Positions 27,914 through 38,032 of a DNA stretch of 64,000 nucleotides are shown here, in pieces (within the stretch, counting starts at the first letter, position 1; every line of letters starts with the position of its first letter). The notes under the pieces are model-generated. The model did no database searches. It saw nothing but the letters and a program-made list of their open reading frames with translations, and was not told the origin of the DNA. Made by a program: the position numbers and the translations under genes. Origin of the DNA: Idiomarina sp. A28L (GTDB taxonomy: Bacteria; Pseudomonadota; Gammaproteobacteria; Enterobacterales; Alteromonadaceae); the NCBI RefSeq assembly GCF_000218785.1, contig NZ_AFPO01000002.1, positions 62,001 to 126,000 on the forward strand. The letters are read 5' to 3'.

Positions 27914-29077
27914 ATGATAGTAAGCGAAATGCAACTTCCACCTCTGAGTTTATATGTTCACATTCCGTGGTGTGTGCAAAAGTGCCCCTATTGTGATTTT
28001 AACTCCCATGCGCAACCAGAAGTAATTCCTGAGGTGCAATATATAGCCTGCTTGCTTGATGATCTTGATGCTGATTTACACTATGCGCAAGGGCGTGAGC
28101 TACAATCTATTTTCATTGGTGGCGGTACACCCAGTTTATTCTCCGCTGAAGGAATTCAGCGTTTACTAACAGGTATTCAAGCGCGCATCCCCTTCAGCGC
28201 GAACATCGAAATTACCTTAGAAGCCAACCCTGGCACTTTTGAAACCGAGCGTTTTGCTGGTTTTGCCAACGCCGGGGTAACACGCTTATCTATTGGTGTA
28301 CAGAGTTTGCAGCATCAGCAACTAAAGCGTTTAGGAAGGATTCATAATCCAGAACAAGCCGAAACAGCGGCGAAGCATGCTAGCTCATTGCCACTAAAAA
28401 GCTTTAACCTTGATTTAATGCATGGGCTGCCAGAGCAAACCTTAGCTACGGCAATGGCTGATTTAGATGGCATTATTGCGCTTAACCCGCCGCACATATC
28501 TTGGTATCAACTTACCATTGAGCCCAACACTATGTTTGCCAGTAAACCACCCGTGTTACCAAGCGATGATGTGCTTTGGGAAATCTATGAACAAGGCCAC
28601 ATTCGCCTCGCGGCGGCAGGTTATGAGCAATACGAAGTGAGTGCTTATGGCAAGCCCGGCCATCGTGGCCAACACAACCTCAACTATTGGCGCTTTGGTG
28701 ATTACCTAGGAATAGGTTGCGGTGCTCATGGGAAAATTACGCTTCCAAACGAGCAGAAAATTATACGTACCGAGAAGGTAAAGCACCCGCGCGGTTATCT
28801 GGATTTAACCCGCAATTTTACCTTTAAACAATGGCAAGTGGAGCCCGATGAACGCGTTTTCGAATACTTTATGAATCGCTTGCGCTTGCTTGCAGCTGTG
28901 CCAAAAGCTGAGTTCACTGCGTTTACAGGTTTACCGTTAGAAATGGCCGAAAAAGCACTCGCCGATTCAATAAATAAAGGTTTTATCGAAAGTACAGCTG
29001 ATACATGGCAAACCACTGAAACCGGGCGTTTGTACTTAAACCAGGTGCTCAGTGATTTGCTCACTGAAGATTCTTAA
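27914..29077 (+). CDS. hemW: Radical SAM heme chaperone HemW
   Basis: A 387-residue radical SAM protein related to coproporphyrinogen dehydrogenase; HemW proteins bind heme and deliver it to respiratory targets instead of oxidising coproporphyrinogen. The cluster motif is C20-x3-C24-x2-C27 in [40 protein letters not shown] and [13 protein letters not shown]-type motifs follow in order (here [14 protein letters not shown]). GGAA lies 6 bp before the ATG at 27914; a second ATG five codons on is possible. The stop overlaps the convergent trmB end by 4 bp. Confidence 0.95.
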   Translation: MIVSEMQLPPLSLYVHIPWCVQKCPYCDFNSHAQPEVIPEVQYIACLLDDLDADLHYAQGRELQSIFIGGGTPSLFSAEGIQRLLTGIQARIPFSANIEITLEANPGTFETERFAGFANAGVTRLSIGVQSLQHQQLKRLGRIHNPEQAETAAKHASSLPLKSFNLDLMHGLPEQTLATAMADLDGIIALNPPHISWYQLTIEPNTMFASKPPVLPSDDVLWEIYEQGHIRLAAAGYEQYEVSAYGKPGHRGQHNLNYWRFGDYLGIGCGAHGKITLPNEQKIIRTEKVKHPRGYLDLTRNFTFKQWQVEPDERVFEYFMNRLRLLAAVPKAEFTAFTGLPLEMAEKALADSINKGFIESTADTWQTTETGRLYLNQVLSDLLTEDS

Positions 29078-29811
29078 ATAGCAGTATATTTCATATCCCA
29101 AACACCATGCCCAAGGCGCTGGCCACGTTGTTCAAACTTAGTTAATGGCCGCTCTTCTGGGCGAGGAATATAAGTGCCGTCCGTTGATTGGTTGCTATAG
29201 CTGGGTGCTTCGTTCATCACTTCGAGCATGTGCTCAGCATAGTTTTCCCAATCAGTAGCCAAATGCAACACACCGCCTTTTTTCAACTTTTTGCGCAGTA
29301 ACGCTACAAAATCAAGTTGAATTAAACGGCGCTTATGGTGGCGCTTTTTATGCCACGGATCAGGGAAGAATATTTGCACGCCATCGAGGCTGTTATCCGC
29401 AACCCATTCTTTTAGAACTACTACGGCATCGTGCTCTATTACTCGCAGGTTACTCACCTCTTGTAATTCAGCTTCGAGTAAACAAGCCCCCACACCCGGA
29501 GTATGCACTTCTACACCAATAAAGTTCTTTTCTGGCGCAGCTTTTGCCATGGTCACCAAAGATTTGCCCATACCAAAGCCAATTTCGAGTATCACCGGAT
29601 TACTATTGCCAAAAATAGCGTCGAAGTTGAGTAGTTCGCCTTTGAAATCAATACCCATTTTCGGCCATTGCCGTTCCATGGCACCCGCTTGGCCCTTGGT
29701 TAACCGCCCTTCGCGAAGAACAAAACTACGCACTTGGCGCATGTAGCGGCCACTTTCAGTTTTTTCTGGCGTTTCTCCACTACTTTTATGCTGTTCTGGT
29801 GTTTTGCTCAT
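29074..29811 (-). CDS. trmB: tRNA (guanine-46-N7)-methyltransferase
   Basis: TrmB makes m7G46 in tRNA from S-adenosylmethionine. The 245-residue protein has a charged, probably flexible first 25 residues, then [14 protein letters not shown], the SAM motif [26 protein letters not shown], the [16 protein letters not shown] signature and the C-terminal [16 protein letters not shown]. Divergent from mutY, as in E. coli. Confidence 0.97.
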   Translation of the reverse strand: MSKTPEQHKSSGETPEKTESGRYMRQVRSFVLREGRLTKGQAGAMERQWPKMGIDFKGELLNFDAIFGNSNPVILEIGFGMGKSLVTMAKAAPEKNFIGVEVHTPGVGACLLEAELQEVSNLRVIEHDAVVVLKEWVADNSLDGVQIFFPDPWHKKRHHKRRLIQLDFVALLRKKLKKGGVLHLATDWENYAEHMLEVMNEAPSYSNQSTDGTYIPRPEERPLTKFEQRGQRLGHGVWDMKYTAI

Positions 29812-29929
29812 ATCTACCTCTGTGATTCAAAATTCTTCGGCTAACCGCATGGCGTGCTTATTAACGAACCTGCTACACTCAACGGGCCGTTATTATCCAA
29901 CCTCTTGAAGGAAAAACAAGCAAACTCGC

Positions 29930-31021
29930 ATGCAAGAATCAAATAAAAGTAAAAACCACCTGAATCTGAGCGAATTCGCTGATACCGTTCTAACTTGGCA
30001 AAAAAACCATGGCCGCCACGATTTGCCATGGCAAAAGCCGGCCACGCCCTACCGCGTATTAGTTAGCGAGATTATGCTGCAACAAACTCAGGTTGCCACA
30101 GTTATCCCCTATTTTCAGCGCTGGATGCAGGCCTTCCCAACCCTCGATAGTTTAGCAAACGCTAGCGAAGATGAGGTTATGGCGCTTTGGCAAGGTTTGG
30201 GCTATTACTCGCGCGCTCGAAACTTGCAAAAAGCTGCGCGCTACATAGTTACCGAGCTTAATGGTGAGTTTCCAAACGAGTTAACGGCTATCGAGAAGAT
30301 CCCTGGCGTTGGCCGTTACACTGCTGGTGCTATTCGCTCTTTTGCCTACGATGCCTATGGCCCAATTGTTGATGGCAATGTGCGCCGATTATTTTGCCGC
30401 CTTTTTGGTATTGAGGGGCAAGCTACATCAAGTGCGGTAAATAAAGCATTGTGGCAACGTGCTGAAGAATTAACACCACAAACGGATAACCGTAGGTTTG
30501 CTCAAGGGCTTCTCGATCTCGGTGCAACCCTTTGTAAGAAGCGCAATCCAGATTGCTACAGTTGCCCATTTTCTAATGCCTGCACAGCCTATCAAGAAAA
30601 TAGAATAGAAGAACTCCCTACCCCAAAAGCGAAAAAACTAACGCCCACTAAACAGGGCCACTTTATTTGGCTTGAAGATGATGCTCTAGTTCTCGAAAAA
30701 CGTCCTAGTAAGGGTATTTGGGCTTCATTATGGAGTTTGCCAGAAGTTTTGGTAGCGCCAAAAGGTGCCAAATTAAAAGGAAAGTTCAAACATGTATTTA
30801 GCCATTACAAACTCGAAGCCATGGTTTGGCAGCTCCCCGTGCCTGGCGGCGCAGAAAAGCTGTTTGAAGCGTTAGGCGAAGAGCAGGCGCGGTATGAAAG
30901 CTCGAATCAACAAATAACCCGCATTACCAGCCGAGAGGAGTTTTTAGCGTTGGGTTTACCAGCGCCGATTCGGGTGTTTATTGAAGAGAATTGGCTCGGC
31001 ACAAGCAAGCCTAGCGAGTAA
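29930..31021 (+). CDS. mutY: Adenine DNA glycosylase
   Basis: MutY removes adenine mispaired with 8-oxoguanine. The 363-residue protein has PWQKPATPYRVLVSEIMLQQTQV, the helix-hairpin-helix motif EKIPGVGRYTAGAI, the catalytic aspartate in PIVDGNVRRLFCR, a four-cysteine FeS loop (CKKRNPDCYSCPFSNAC), and a C-terminal NUDIX-like 8-oxoG recognition domain from about 225. The start lacks a well-placed ribosome site, but no better ATG is seen. The yggX gene follows 116 bp downstream, the classic mutY-yggX pair. Confidence 0.97.
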   Translation: MQESNKSKNHLNLSEFADTVLTWQKNHGRHDLPWQKPATPYRVLVSEIMLQQTQVATVIPYFQRWMQAFPTLDSLANASEDEVMALWQGLGYYSRARNLQKAARYIVTELNGEFPNELTAIEKIPGVGRYTAGAIRSFAYDAYGPIVDGNVRRLFCRLFGIEGQATSSAVNKALWQRAEELTPQTDNRRFAQGLLDLGATLCKKRNPDCYSCPFSNACTAYQENRIEELPTPKAKKLTPTKQGHFIWLEDDALVLEKRPSKGIWASLWSLPEVLVAPKGAKLKGKFKHVFSHYKLEAMVWQLPVPGGAEKLFEALGEEQARYESSNQQITRITSREEFLALGLPAPIRVFIEENWLGTSKPSE

Positions 31022-31137
31022 ACTAGGGGCTGTGCTAATATTCAGCGTGAACATTCGATATTTTTAGCACTGGTATTTAAGTTGGCAGTTCAACTGGCAC
31101 TCGAGCTAAAAACAACATTTAAAAACTGGAGTAGAAA

Positions 31138-31413
31138 ATGGCCCGCACCGTATTTTGTGAATACCTCAAGAAAGAAGCTGAAGGCCTTGATTTCCAGCTA
31201 TATCCCGGTGAGCTTGGTGAAAAAATATTTTCCAGTATTTCCAAAGAAGCTTGGGCTGAATGGCAAAAGAAACAAACCATGCTAATCAATGAAAAACGAT
31301 TAAACATGATGGATGCCGATGCTCGAGTATTTTTGGAGCAACAAATGGAAGCGTTTTTGTTTCAAGGAAAGGAAGTTGATGTCGAAGGATACACTCCGCC
31401 GGAAGCAAAATAA
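31138..31413 (+). CDS. yggX: Fe(II)-trafficking protein YggX
   Basis: A 91-residue protein matching YggX along its length: [19 protein letters not shown] with the conserved Cys7, [28 protein letters not shown], and the C-terminal [11 protein letters not shown]. In enterics it protects iron-sulfur proteins and lowers oxidative damage, consistent with its place after the FeS enzyme MutY. GGAG is 6 bp before the ATG. The 279 bp between it and proB hold no gene I can support; they presumably contain the proBA promoter. Confidence 0.95.
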   Translation: MARTVFCEYLKKEAEGLDFQLYPGELGEKIFSSISKEAWAEWQKKQTMLINEKRLNMMDADARVFLEQQMEAFLFQGKEVDVEGYTPPEAK

Positions 31414-31692
31414 GCAAATTCTCGGTAAAAACAACAAATTCATTATATTAAAAAACTCAGTTTTTAGTGCTTATTCAAACCGCCAGAAATGGAGTTTATT
31501 GCGCTTTAATTGAATAATTATGCTGATATCCAACTAGCCATAACATACCTACCTCATTCGCTTTATAAATACATTTAATACCTCCCATTCATGATGGAAA
31601 TGGCTTATCTAGGCCTTTCAGAATGGGCTCGGTGGAGGTTAACCCCCGTTTATGTTAGTATGTACGCTTCGTTAGTTCAGTATGGAGTTCAT

Positions 31693-32811
31693 ATGAAAAT
31701 CCCAGCCTGGCGAAGAGCAGTGATAAAAGTCGGCAGTGCTCTAATCGCGCCAGATGGTAACGGATGCAGTTCAAAATATCTTCTCGCCATCGCTCGCTTC
31801 ATTAATGAATGCCGTGAGCGCGGACAAGAAATTGTCCTGGTGTCATCAGGATCCGTTGCAGCAGGCCGACATCATTTTAAAGTAGAAAGTACACAAGTTC
31901 CGGTTGTTCTTAAAAAAGCCATGGCGGCTGTAGGACAAACCCAAGTTATGGAAAGCTGGTCACGCTTTTTTGATTTCCCCTGTGCCCAAGTTCTCATGAC
32001 TCACGACGATCTTCGTGATCGCGAACGCTACATAAGCATTCGTAACACCGTAAATGCGCTTCTCGAAAATGGCATTATGCCAATAGCAAACGAGAACGAT
32101 GCATTAGCTACCGATGATTTGAAAGTAGGCGATAACGATAACTTAGCGGCCATGGTTGCTACCGTTGTTGATGCTGATGCTCTCTTCATTTGTTCTGATA
32201 TCGATGGTTTATTCGATAAAGATCCAAACAAAAACAAAGATGCCACCCTACTTCCGGTAGTTGAAGAAATTGATCAGAGTATTTATGCCCTGGCCGGGGG
32301 TTCTGCAAGTGCCGTAGGCACAGGCGGAATGCGTACTAAGGTAGAGGCTGCCGAGAAGGCAACCGCTCACGGCATAGACACTTACATATTAAACGGCCGT
32401 AAGGGCAGTAAGTTCGAAGTGTTACTTCGAAACGAAAACCCGGGCACGCTATTTAAAGCAAAAGAAAACCCGTTAAGTAATAAGAAGCATTGGTTACGCC
32501 ATACGCTAATTGCACAAGGCGAAATCTTAGTCGATTCCGCTGCTGTAGATGTAATTCGCAACGAAGGCGAATCATTACTCACCTCGGGTATCGTCGGTAT
32601 AGAAGGTAATTTCGATCGCGGCGATGCAGTGCTCGTTCGGAGCGCAGAAAACATGGAAACGATCGCTAAGGGTATTTGCCGCTACAGCTCCCATGAATTA
32701 ATTCATATTAAAGGGCAATCGGGCAGTGCCATCGCTGAAGCATACGGGTATAGCCCTATCAGCGAAGTCATTCATCGCGACGATTTAATGTTATGGAGAA
32801 AAAATGAGTAA
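31693..32811 (+). CDS. proB: Glutamate 5-kinase
   Basis: ProB phosphorylates glutamate, the first and feedback-inhibited step of proline synthesis. I start it at the ATG at 31693 with GGAG 5 bp upstream, giving 372 residues, near the usual 367; the open frame continues 34 codons upstream. Motifs in order are VIKVGSALIAPDG, LVSSGSVAAGRHHF, ANENDALATDDLKVGDND, SDIDGLFDKDP and GTGGMRTKVEAA. A PUA domain covers about 275-370. Its last 8 bases overlap proA, so translation is coupled. Confidence 0.96.
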   Translation: MKIPAWRRAVIKVGSALIAPDGNGCSSKYLLAIARFINECRERGQEIVLVSSGSVAAGRHHFKVESTQVPVVLKKAMAAVGQTQVMESWSRFFDFPCAQVLMTHDDLRDRERYISIRNTVNALLENGIMPIANENDALATDDLKVGDNDNLAAMVATVVDADALFICSDIDGLFDKDPNKNKDATLLPVVEEIDQSIYALAGGSASAVGTGGMRTKVEAAEKATAHGIDTYILNGRKGSKFEVLLRNENPGTLFKAKENPLSNKKHWLRHTLIAQGEILVDSAAVDVIRNEGESLLTSGIVGIEGNFDRGDAVLVRSAENMETIAKGICRYSSHELIHIKGQSGSAIAEAYGYSPISEVIHRDDLMLWRKNE

Positions 32812-34072
32812 CCAAATTAGTAATACAGAGTTAGCTACTGAGATTTCGAAACGTGCTGCAAAAGCGGCTCGTTCAATTGCAACTTTATCTACCGAAGATA
32901 AAAATGCAGCCTTACAACGCATGGCCGATAGCATTCGCTCTCATCAAGAACAAATCTTATTGGCTAACGCCAAAGATTTACGCGAAGGTGAAGAGAAAGG
33001 CTTAGATGCAGCCATGATGGATCGTTTAGCTCTTGATGCCGATCGCATTGAAGATATGGCAAAAGCGATTGAAGAAATTATCGCTCTGCCCGATCCAGTT
33101 GGTGAAAGCTACCTATTGGAAGAGCGCCCAAACGGTATGCGCATCGATAAAATGCGTATTCCATTAGGTGTGATTTGCATGATTTATGAGGCTCGCCCAA
33201 ATGTAACGGCCGATGCAGGTGCTTTATGCTTTAAATCAGGCAACGCTGTAATTCTGCGTTGTGGCCGTGAAGCCATTGGTACTAGTAAAGTAATTGCTGA
33301 AGCAATGCACAGTGCTATTGAAGCCAGCGGCTTGCCAAAAGATGTGGTAACTGTTGTGCCCTCGCCTGATCGTGATTTGATGGGTGAACTGTTAAAGCAA
33401 AGCGATTACATTGATTTAGTAATTCCACGCGGCGGCGAAGGCCTAATTCACTATGTAAGTGATAACAGCAAGATTCCAGTGATTCAGCATTACAAAGGTG
33501 TATGCCACTTATATGTTGATAAAGATGCAGATCTGGATAAAGCATTAGCGTTGCTGCTGAACGGCAAAACCCAACGTACAGGTGTGTGTAACGCCCTTGA
33601 AGCGGTGTTGGTGCATAGCGAAGTAGCCGATAAGTTCTTGCCAATGGCAGCTAAAGCACTAGCTGAAAAGAAGGTTAAGATTCACGCCTGCTCGGGCTCA
33701 CTAGAATATTTTGAAGGTGCTGAACACATTGCCGATGATGCCTTCGGTGAAGAATACCTAGCCTTAGAGCTGGCGGTTCGGAAAGTGAATGATTACAACC
33801 ATGCGGTTGAACATTTACATCAGTTCTCGAGCGGCCACACCGATGTTATTTGCACTGAGAACGAGCAAACTGCGCGCAAATTCATTGGCGATATCGATTC
33901 AGCTGTAACCATGTGGAATACCTCTTCACGGTTCTCTGATGGCGGCCAGCTAGGTTTAGGTGCAGAAATTGGTATCTCTACCTCTAAGCTCCATGCGTAT
34001 GGCCCTATGGGCTTACAATCGCTAACTACCGAGAAGTTTGTAGTTACCGGTAATGGGCAAGTTCGCCCTTAA
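32804..34072 (+). CDS. proA: Gamma-glutamyl phosphate reductase
   Basis: ProA reduces gamma-glutamyl phosphate to glutamate semialdehyde using NADPH. The 422-residue aldehyde-dehydrogenase-fold protein shows MRIPLGVICMIYEARPNVTAD, the catalytic cysteine in QRTGVCNALEAVLVH, and the ending SSRFSDGGQLGLGAEIGIS with GPMGLQSLTTEKF. It overlaps proB by 8 bp and the pair is followed by tRNA-Phe with a separate promoter. Confidence 0.97.
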   Translation: MSNQISNTELATEISKRAAKAARSIATLSTEDKNAALQRMADSIRSHQEQILLANAKDLREGEEKGLDAAMMDRLALDADRIEDMAKAIEEIIALPDPVGESYLLEERPNGMRIDKMRIPLGVICMIYEARPNVTADAGALCFKSGNAVILRCGREAIGTSKVIAEAMHSAIEASGLPKDVVTVVPSPDRDLMGELLKQSDYIDLVIPRGGEGLIHYVSDNSKIPVIQHYKGVCHLYVDKDADLDKALALLLNGKTQRTGVCNALEAVLVHSEVADKFLPMAAKALAEKKVKIHACSGSLEYFEGAEHIADDAFGEEYLALELAVRKVNDYNHAVEHLHQFSSGHTDVICTENEQTARKFIGDIDSAVTMWNTSSRFSDGGQLGLGAEIGISTSKLHAYGPMGLQSLTTEKFVVTGNGQVRP

Positions 34073-34169
34073 AATTTAACTCGTTTCGCAAACAGTGCGT
34101 TTCATAAGCGCTGCCTAGTATTAAAAAGGCTTCTAGTAATAGAAGTTTCAATAAAATACCACCGCAGCC

Positions 34170-34198
34170 TTGACACCTAACCGCAAAACGAGTTTAAT
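34170..34198 (+). promoter_or_regulatory. Promoter of tRNA-Phe with GC-rich discriminator
   Basis: A perfect TTGACA -35 (34170-34175), a 17-bp spacer and TTTAAT -10 (34193-34198), followed by the GC-rich CCCGCCGC before the likely start near 34205. GC-rich discriminators are known to make stable-RNA promoters sensitive to ppGpp. Confidence 0.75.
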
Positions 34199-34257
34199 AC
34201 CCGCCGCATTGAGATGTTGCTGCAACAAAGCAACGAAATAGGCACAATGCGCGGTTT

Positions 34258-34333
34258 GCCCGGATAGCTCAGTCGGTAGAGCAGGGGATTGAAAATCCCC
34301 GTGTCGGTGGTTCGATTCCGCCTCCGGGCACCA
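34258..34333 (+). tRNA. tRNA-Phe (GAA)
   Basis: A 76-base cloverleaf with CCA encoded. The acceptor stem GCCCGGA pairs with TCCGGGC, the D arm contains AGCTC-AGTCGGTAGA-GC, the anticodon stem GGGGA/TCCCC frames ATT-GAA-AA, and the T arm contains GGTTCGATTCC. The anticodon GAA reads phenylalanine codons. It lies alone 185 bp after proA with its own promoter and terminator. Confidence 0.98.
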
Positions 34334-34340
34334 TTATTTG

Positions 34341-34372
34341 AAAGGCCCTGCTAGCAATAGCGGGGCTTTTTG
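34341..34372 (+). terminator. Rho-independent terminator of tRNA-Phe
   Basis: A 12-bp stem with two G-T pairs (AAAGGCCCTGCT with AGCGGGGCTTTT) and a 6-base loop runs into TTTTTG, 7 bp after the CCA end. Confidence 0.88.
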
Positions 34373-34505
34373 TTTTCTGGCTTTGTACCAAGTAATTCAT
34401 TAATTATCATTGGTTTTTTCTGTCATAGCGAGGTGAGATTACCGTCCGATCCAGTCAAACTCAGCAAAGTTATCTTATTTTTCACGAAAACCTCTTTGTT
34501 TAAAT

Positions 34506-34976
34506 TTATACCCAGCGGCGAACTTGTTGCATGTAATCTGCATAGGGCTTGCCAAAATTATCGAGCAAAATCCGTTCTTCTGGGATAATTTGGAAACGCG
34601 TTAAAAACCACAAATAAACGGGCAACATTACAAATGCAACCAAGTTCCCTAACCATAGCGCAAAGCCAAGCAACAGGAAGAAAAAACCAAGATACATTGG
34701 GTTGCGGGTAAACCGGTAAACACCGCTCTTTACAACAGCAACACTTTCTTTGGGCTGCATGGGGTTTACCGTTGTTTTATGCTTACGAAACTCAAGCACA
34801 CCCAGTACCGGCAATAGAACACCAAAAGCGATACTCAGCCACAAGAGCACTGCGGGTGTTAGAAATAGCCACCCCAGCTCTAACCAACTGCCAAATATCC
34901 AACTTAATAGCCACATATCGGTGGCAATAATCAATACTAGAACGAGTGGTGGAATTTTTAACTCTAAACTATTCAT
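34506..34976 (-). CDS. Isoprenylcysteine methyltransferase-like membrane protein
   Basis: A 156-residue inner-membrane protein with about four hydrophobic segments. The C-terminal half carries the ICMT/PEMT-type signature: SGVYRFTRNPMYLGFFFLL near 88-106, then PEERILLDNFGKPYADYMQQVRRWV at the end, with the R-N-P-M-Y-L and E-E-x-L motifs that bind SAM and substrate in known relatives. A SAM-dependent methyltransferase acting on a membrane-associated substrate is expected. The substrate in bacteria is generally unknown. It is divergent from copA, but nothing in either protein links them. Confidence 0.85.
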   Translation of the reverse strand: MNSLELKIPPLVLVLIIATDMWLLSWIFGSWLELGWLFLTPAVLLWLSIAFGVLLPVLGVLEFRKHKTTVNPMQPKESVAVVKSGVYRFTRNPMYLGFFFLLLGFALWLGNLVAFVMLPVYLWFLTRFQIIPEERILLDNFGKPYADYMQQVRRWV

Positions 34977-34999
34977 TTCCTGTGCCTTCTCTATTTATA

Positions 35000-35035
35000 T
35001 TTCTGCGCACCTTTCTGCACACCTTTCTGCACATG
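35000..35035 (+). repeat. 12-bp tandem repeat (3 copies) upstream of copA
   Basis: Three adjacent units, TTTCTGCGCACC, TTTCTGCACACC and TTTCTGCACATG, differ by one to two bases. They lie between the divergent methyltransferase-like gene and copA, 80-115 bp before the copA start. Confidence 0.85.
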
Positions 35036-35115
35036 TGTAACCTTGATGTTCATTTAGCTATTTCAACAAATAAGGTATAGTTTAAGCATCATAGCTTAGA
35101 TTCTTAGAGGGTGGT

Positions 35116-37584
35116 ATGAGCCAGGTTATTCAAGCGCCAATTACCAAACTTTCCTGTGCCGGCTGTGTGAGCCGAGCCACGAAAGCCATACAAGAGAGCG
35201 AAGGCATAATCGCTGCCTCGGTAAACCTTGCCAACGAAAAAGCTGATATTGAATATAACGATTCTGAGGCGCTAGCCAATGCAGTAAGTAATTTGCAAAA
35301 GGCTGGTTACCCTGCCCGTATTGAACGCATAGAGCTTGATTTAATAGGTATGCACTGCGCTTCGTGCGTGGGCAAGGTTGAAAAAGCACTCCAAAATGTA
35401 GCGGGCGTTTATAAAGCACAAGTTAACTTAGCCAGTGAAACAGCTGTTGTCGAATTTATTAGCGGCAGCGTTGAACCAAAGCAGCTTCAAAGCACAGTAA
35501 AGGCTGCTGGCTACCAAGCCGAAATTAAATCGGATGATCATGATGCTACGCACGCTACTAATGCCACAGCAAAAGACCACAAAGCCATTGAATTAAGATC
35601 GTTGCAGCAAAGTTTTTGGTTTGCTGCACTGCTTACCTTGCCGGTTTTTATTCTAGAGATGGGCAGCCATTTTATTCCCAGCATTCATCATTGGGTAGAG
35701 CAAAACCTTGGGCAAAGCCTTAATTGGCAACTGCAATTCGTGCTCACTACCTTAGTTTTGGCTATACCCGGCCGGCGTTTTTACAAAGTAGGGTTCCCTG
35801 CTTTAGTAAAAGGCTCGCCAGATATGAATTCTTTAGTAGCACTGGGCACTAGTGCGGCTTGGCTATTTTCGGTAGTGGCTACATTTAGCCCCGGCATTTT
35901 ACCCGCTGGTACCACAAACGTTTACTACGAAGCGGCCGCAGTAATAGTTACCTTAATTTTGCTCGGCCGCTTACTAGAAGCGCGAGCAAAAGGCCACACA
36001 GGCGATGCCATTAAACGTTTAATTGGGTTACAAGCGAAAACGGCACGGGTAAAAAGAAACAATGAATGGCAAGAGCTTGCCATTGCTGATATTGAATTAG
36101 GTGATTTAATTCAAGCCAAACCCGGCGAACGCATTGCTGTAGATGGCGAAGTAACTAGCGGTGATTCATATGTGGATGAATCGATGCTCACGGGTGAACC
36201 TATTCCGGTAGCAAAAAATATCGGCGATATGGTATCGGCCGGAACGGTAAATAGTAATGGCTCACTTACCTTTAAAGCTACGAAAATTGGTGCCGATACT
36301 CTGCTTGCGCAAATTATTAAAATGGTGGAACAAGCACAGGGAGCAAGATTACCAGTACAAGCTTTGGTCGATAAAGTAACTGCAATATTTGTCCCTATCG
36401 TAATGGCCATTGCAGTGCTTACAGTAATTGTATGGCTTTTCTTTGGGCCAAGCCCTGCCCTCACCTTTGCGCTTGTGAATGGCGTAGCGGTTTTGATTAT
36501 TGCATGCCCCTGCGCAATGGGTTTAGCTACTCCCGTATCCATTATGGTGGGTACCGGCCGTGCGGCTGAGCGCGGTGTGTTATTCCGCCAAGGCCAAGCG
36601 CTGCAAACCCTGCGCGATAGTAAAGTAATAGCCCTGGATAAAACAGGAACTCTCACTGAAGGTAAACCAAAGCTAACCGATTTCGAGGTGGTTGAAGGCT
36701 TTACAGAAATTGAAGTATTAGCTTTAGTTGCTGCGGTAGAGCAACAATCAGAACATCCAATTGCCAATGCGATTGTTGTTGCTGCACTCGATAAAGGTAT
36801 CGAAATTGCTGAATGCATCGATTTTCAATCAGTTTCTGGTATGGGAGCTGTTGCAAAAGTTACCGCTAATACAAAACATAACACTCAAGTACACATTGGT
36901 GCCGATCGCTATATGCAGAAGCTGGATATCTCGGTTGCTATTTTTAGCGACACCGCTAAGCGCCTAGCGAACGAGGGTAAAACTCCGCTTTATGCGGCTG
37001 TAGATGGCAAACTCGCTGCTATTATTGCTGTGGCGGATACCATTCGCGAAAGTACTCCTGAAGCTATCAAGGCCTTTCATTCTCTTGGCCTACAAGTAGC
37101 AATGATTACTGGTGATAACCAAGCAACAGCGAATGCAATCGCGGCTAAGCTCGGTATCGATAAAGTAATTGCCGAAGTTCTACCCGATGGCAAGGTTACC
37201 GCCGTTCAGCAATTACGTGATGAATTTGGCCCCGTGGCATTCGTGGGTGATGGTATTAACGATGCGCCCGCACTTGCTGAGGCTAATACCGGCATAGCGG
37301 TAGGCAGCGGCACTGATATTGCCATTGAATCGGCTGATGTGGTGTTAATGCGTGGTGATTTACGCGCTGTGGTGGCGGCGATAGAAATTAGCCAAAAAAC
37401 CTTACGCAACATAAAGCAAAACTTATTTTGGGCATTTGCTTACAATGCAAGCTTGCTGCCGGTTGCGGCGGGCATTTTATATCCGGTATTTGGCATTTTA
37501 CTATCGCCAATATTAGCGGCTGGTGCCATGGCCTTATCGAGCATTTTTGTTCTTACAAATGCGTTAAGATTAAAGCGCGCCTAA
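35116..37584 (+). CDS. copA: Cu(+)-exporting P-type ATPase
   Basis: CopA pumps Cu(I) from the cytoplasm to the periplasm. The 822-residue protein has two N-terminal HMA domains with C14-AG-C17 and C81-AS-C84, eight expected membrane segments, the transport motif CPC at about 464-466, the phosphorylated aspartate in [13 protein letters not shown] near 508, the HP motif [11 protein letters not shown], and the hinge [14 protein letters not shown]. Loci of this type often have a MerR-family CueR gene or a clear CueR box; neither is visible here. GAGGG lies 5 bp before the ATG. Confidence 0.96.
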   Translation: MSQVIQAPITKLSCAGCVSRATKAIQESEGIIAASVNLANEKADIEYNDSEALANAVSNLQKAGYPARIERIELDLIGMHCASCVGKVEKALQNVAGVYKAQVNLASETAVVEFISGSVEPKQLQSTVKAAGYQAEIKSDDHDATHATNATAKDHKAIELRSLQQSFWFAALLTLPVFILEMGSHFIPSIHHWVEQNLGQSLNWQLQFVLTTLVLAIPGRRFYKVGFPALVKGSPDMNSLVALGTSAAWLFSVVATFSPGILPAGTTNVYYEAAAVIVTLILLGRLLEARAKGHTGDAIKRLIGLQAKTARVKRNNEWQELAIADIELGDLIQAKPGERIAVDGEVTSGDSYVDESMLTGEPIPVAKNIGDMVSAGTVNSNGSLTFKATKIGADTLLAQIIKMVEQAQGARLPVQALVDKVTAIFVPIVMAIAVLTVIVWLFFGPSPALTFALVNGVAVLIIACPCAMGLATPVSIMVGTGRAAERGVLFRQGQALQTLRDSKVIALDKTGTLTEGKPKLTDFEVVEGFTEIEVLALVAAVEQQSEHPIANAIVVAALDKGIEIAECIDFQSVSGMGAVAKVTANTKHNTQVHIGADRYMQKLDISVAIFSDTAKRLANEGKTPLYAAVDGKLAAIIAVADTIRESTPEAIKAFHSLGLQVAMITGDNQATANAIAAKLGIDKVIAEVLPDGKVTAVQQLRDEFGPVAFVGDGINDAPALAEANTGIAVGSGTDIAIESADVVLMRGDLRAVVAAIEISQKTLRNIKQNLFWAFAYNASLLPVAAGILYPVFGILLSPILAAGAMALSSIFVLTNALRLKRA

Positions 37585-37606
37585 AGCGGATTTTGTTGAG
37601 CGATTA

Positions 37607-38032
37607 TCAGGCGCTATCGTGAGGGTTCCAAACAACCTCCCACAGATGGCCATCAGGATCTTGAAACACGGCGCCATAGCCACCCCAACCAAAGCTCTTC
37701 GCGGGCCTTACAATAGTGGCGCCAGCATTAATAACCTGCTGCACAATGGCATCTACCGCAGCTTCATTGGCTACATTATGCGCCAGCATGAAGCCAGCCG
37801 AATCAGGTGTACCTAGAGGCACACCACATTCCTCGCTAATACTTTTACGCGGCCACAAGGCAAGCTTTAGGCCTGGCTGAAAATCAAAGAAAACTACCGC
37901 ACCGTTATTGAATTCTTCGCCAAAAATCCCCTTCGTAGCTAAACCTAAGCCATCGCGATAAAACGCTAATGAGCGCTCTAAGCTATCAACTCCAAGCGTG
38001 ATATAGCTAATCGAATTTGAAAACTTAACCAT
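37607..38032 (-). CDS. VOC (glyoxalase/bleomycin-resistance) family protein
   Basis: A 141-residue protein with the paired beta-alpha-beta units of the vicinal oxygen chelate fold. It opens ISYITLGVDSLERSLAFYRDGLGL and closes with YGAVFQDPDGHLWEVVWNP, in which the final E-x-x-W-N-P segment contains a metal-ligand position of glyoxalase-like enzymes. The true substrate cannot be read off. The start overlaps the end of the SGNH hydrolase gene by 8 bp, so these two are co-translated. Confidence 0.88.
   Translation of the reverse strand: MVKFSNSISYITLGVDSLERSLAFYRDGLGLATKGIFGEEFNNGAVVFFDFQPGLKLALWPRKSISEECGVPLGTPDSAGFMLAHNVANEAAVDAIVQQVINAGATIVRPAKSFGWGGYGAVFQDPDGHLWEVVWNPHDSA

Noticed and set aside
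31414-31692. Leader region before proB examined for a riboswitch, attenuator or extra gene
   Set aside because: No conserved fold, leader peptide or paired hairpins stood out; the open frame upstream of the proB ATG lacks a ribosome site.
34258-34372. tRNA-Phe as an integration site for a mobile element
   Set aside because: No integrase, and no repeated 3' tRNA segment is visible downstream; the next genes look native in composition.
35041-35115. Possible CueR (MerR-type) operator before copA, and a small TAAGC-N6-GCTTA hairpin at 35083-35098
   Set aside because: ACCTT and AAGGT elements occur but about 25 bp apart, too far for a CueR palindrome, and no 19-bp-spaced promoter is convincing. 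The hairpin arms are only 5 bp.
37428-37622. Many additional open frames overlapping real genes, such as the one across the copA end
   Set aside because: They lie in other frames of well-supported genes, lack ribosome sites and have compositions typical of shadow translations.
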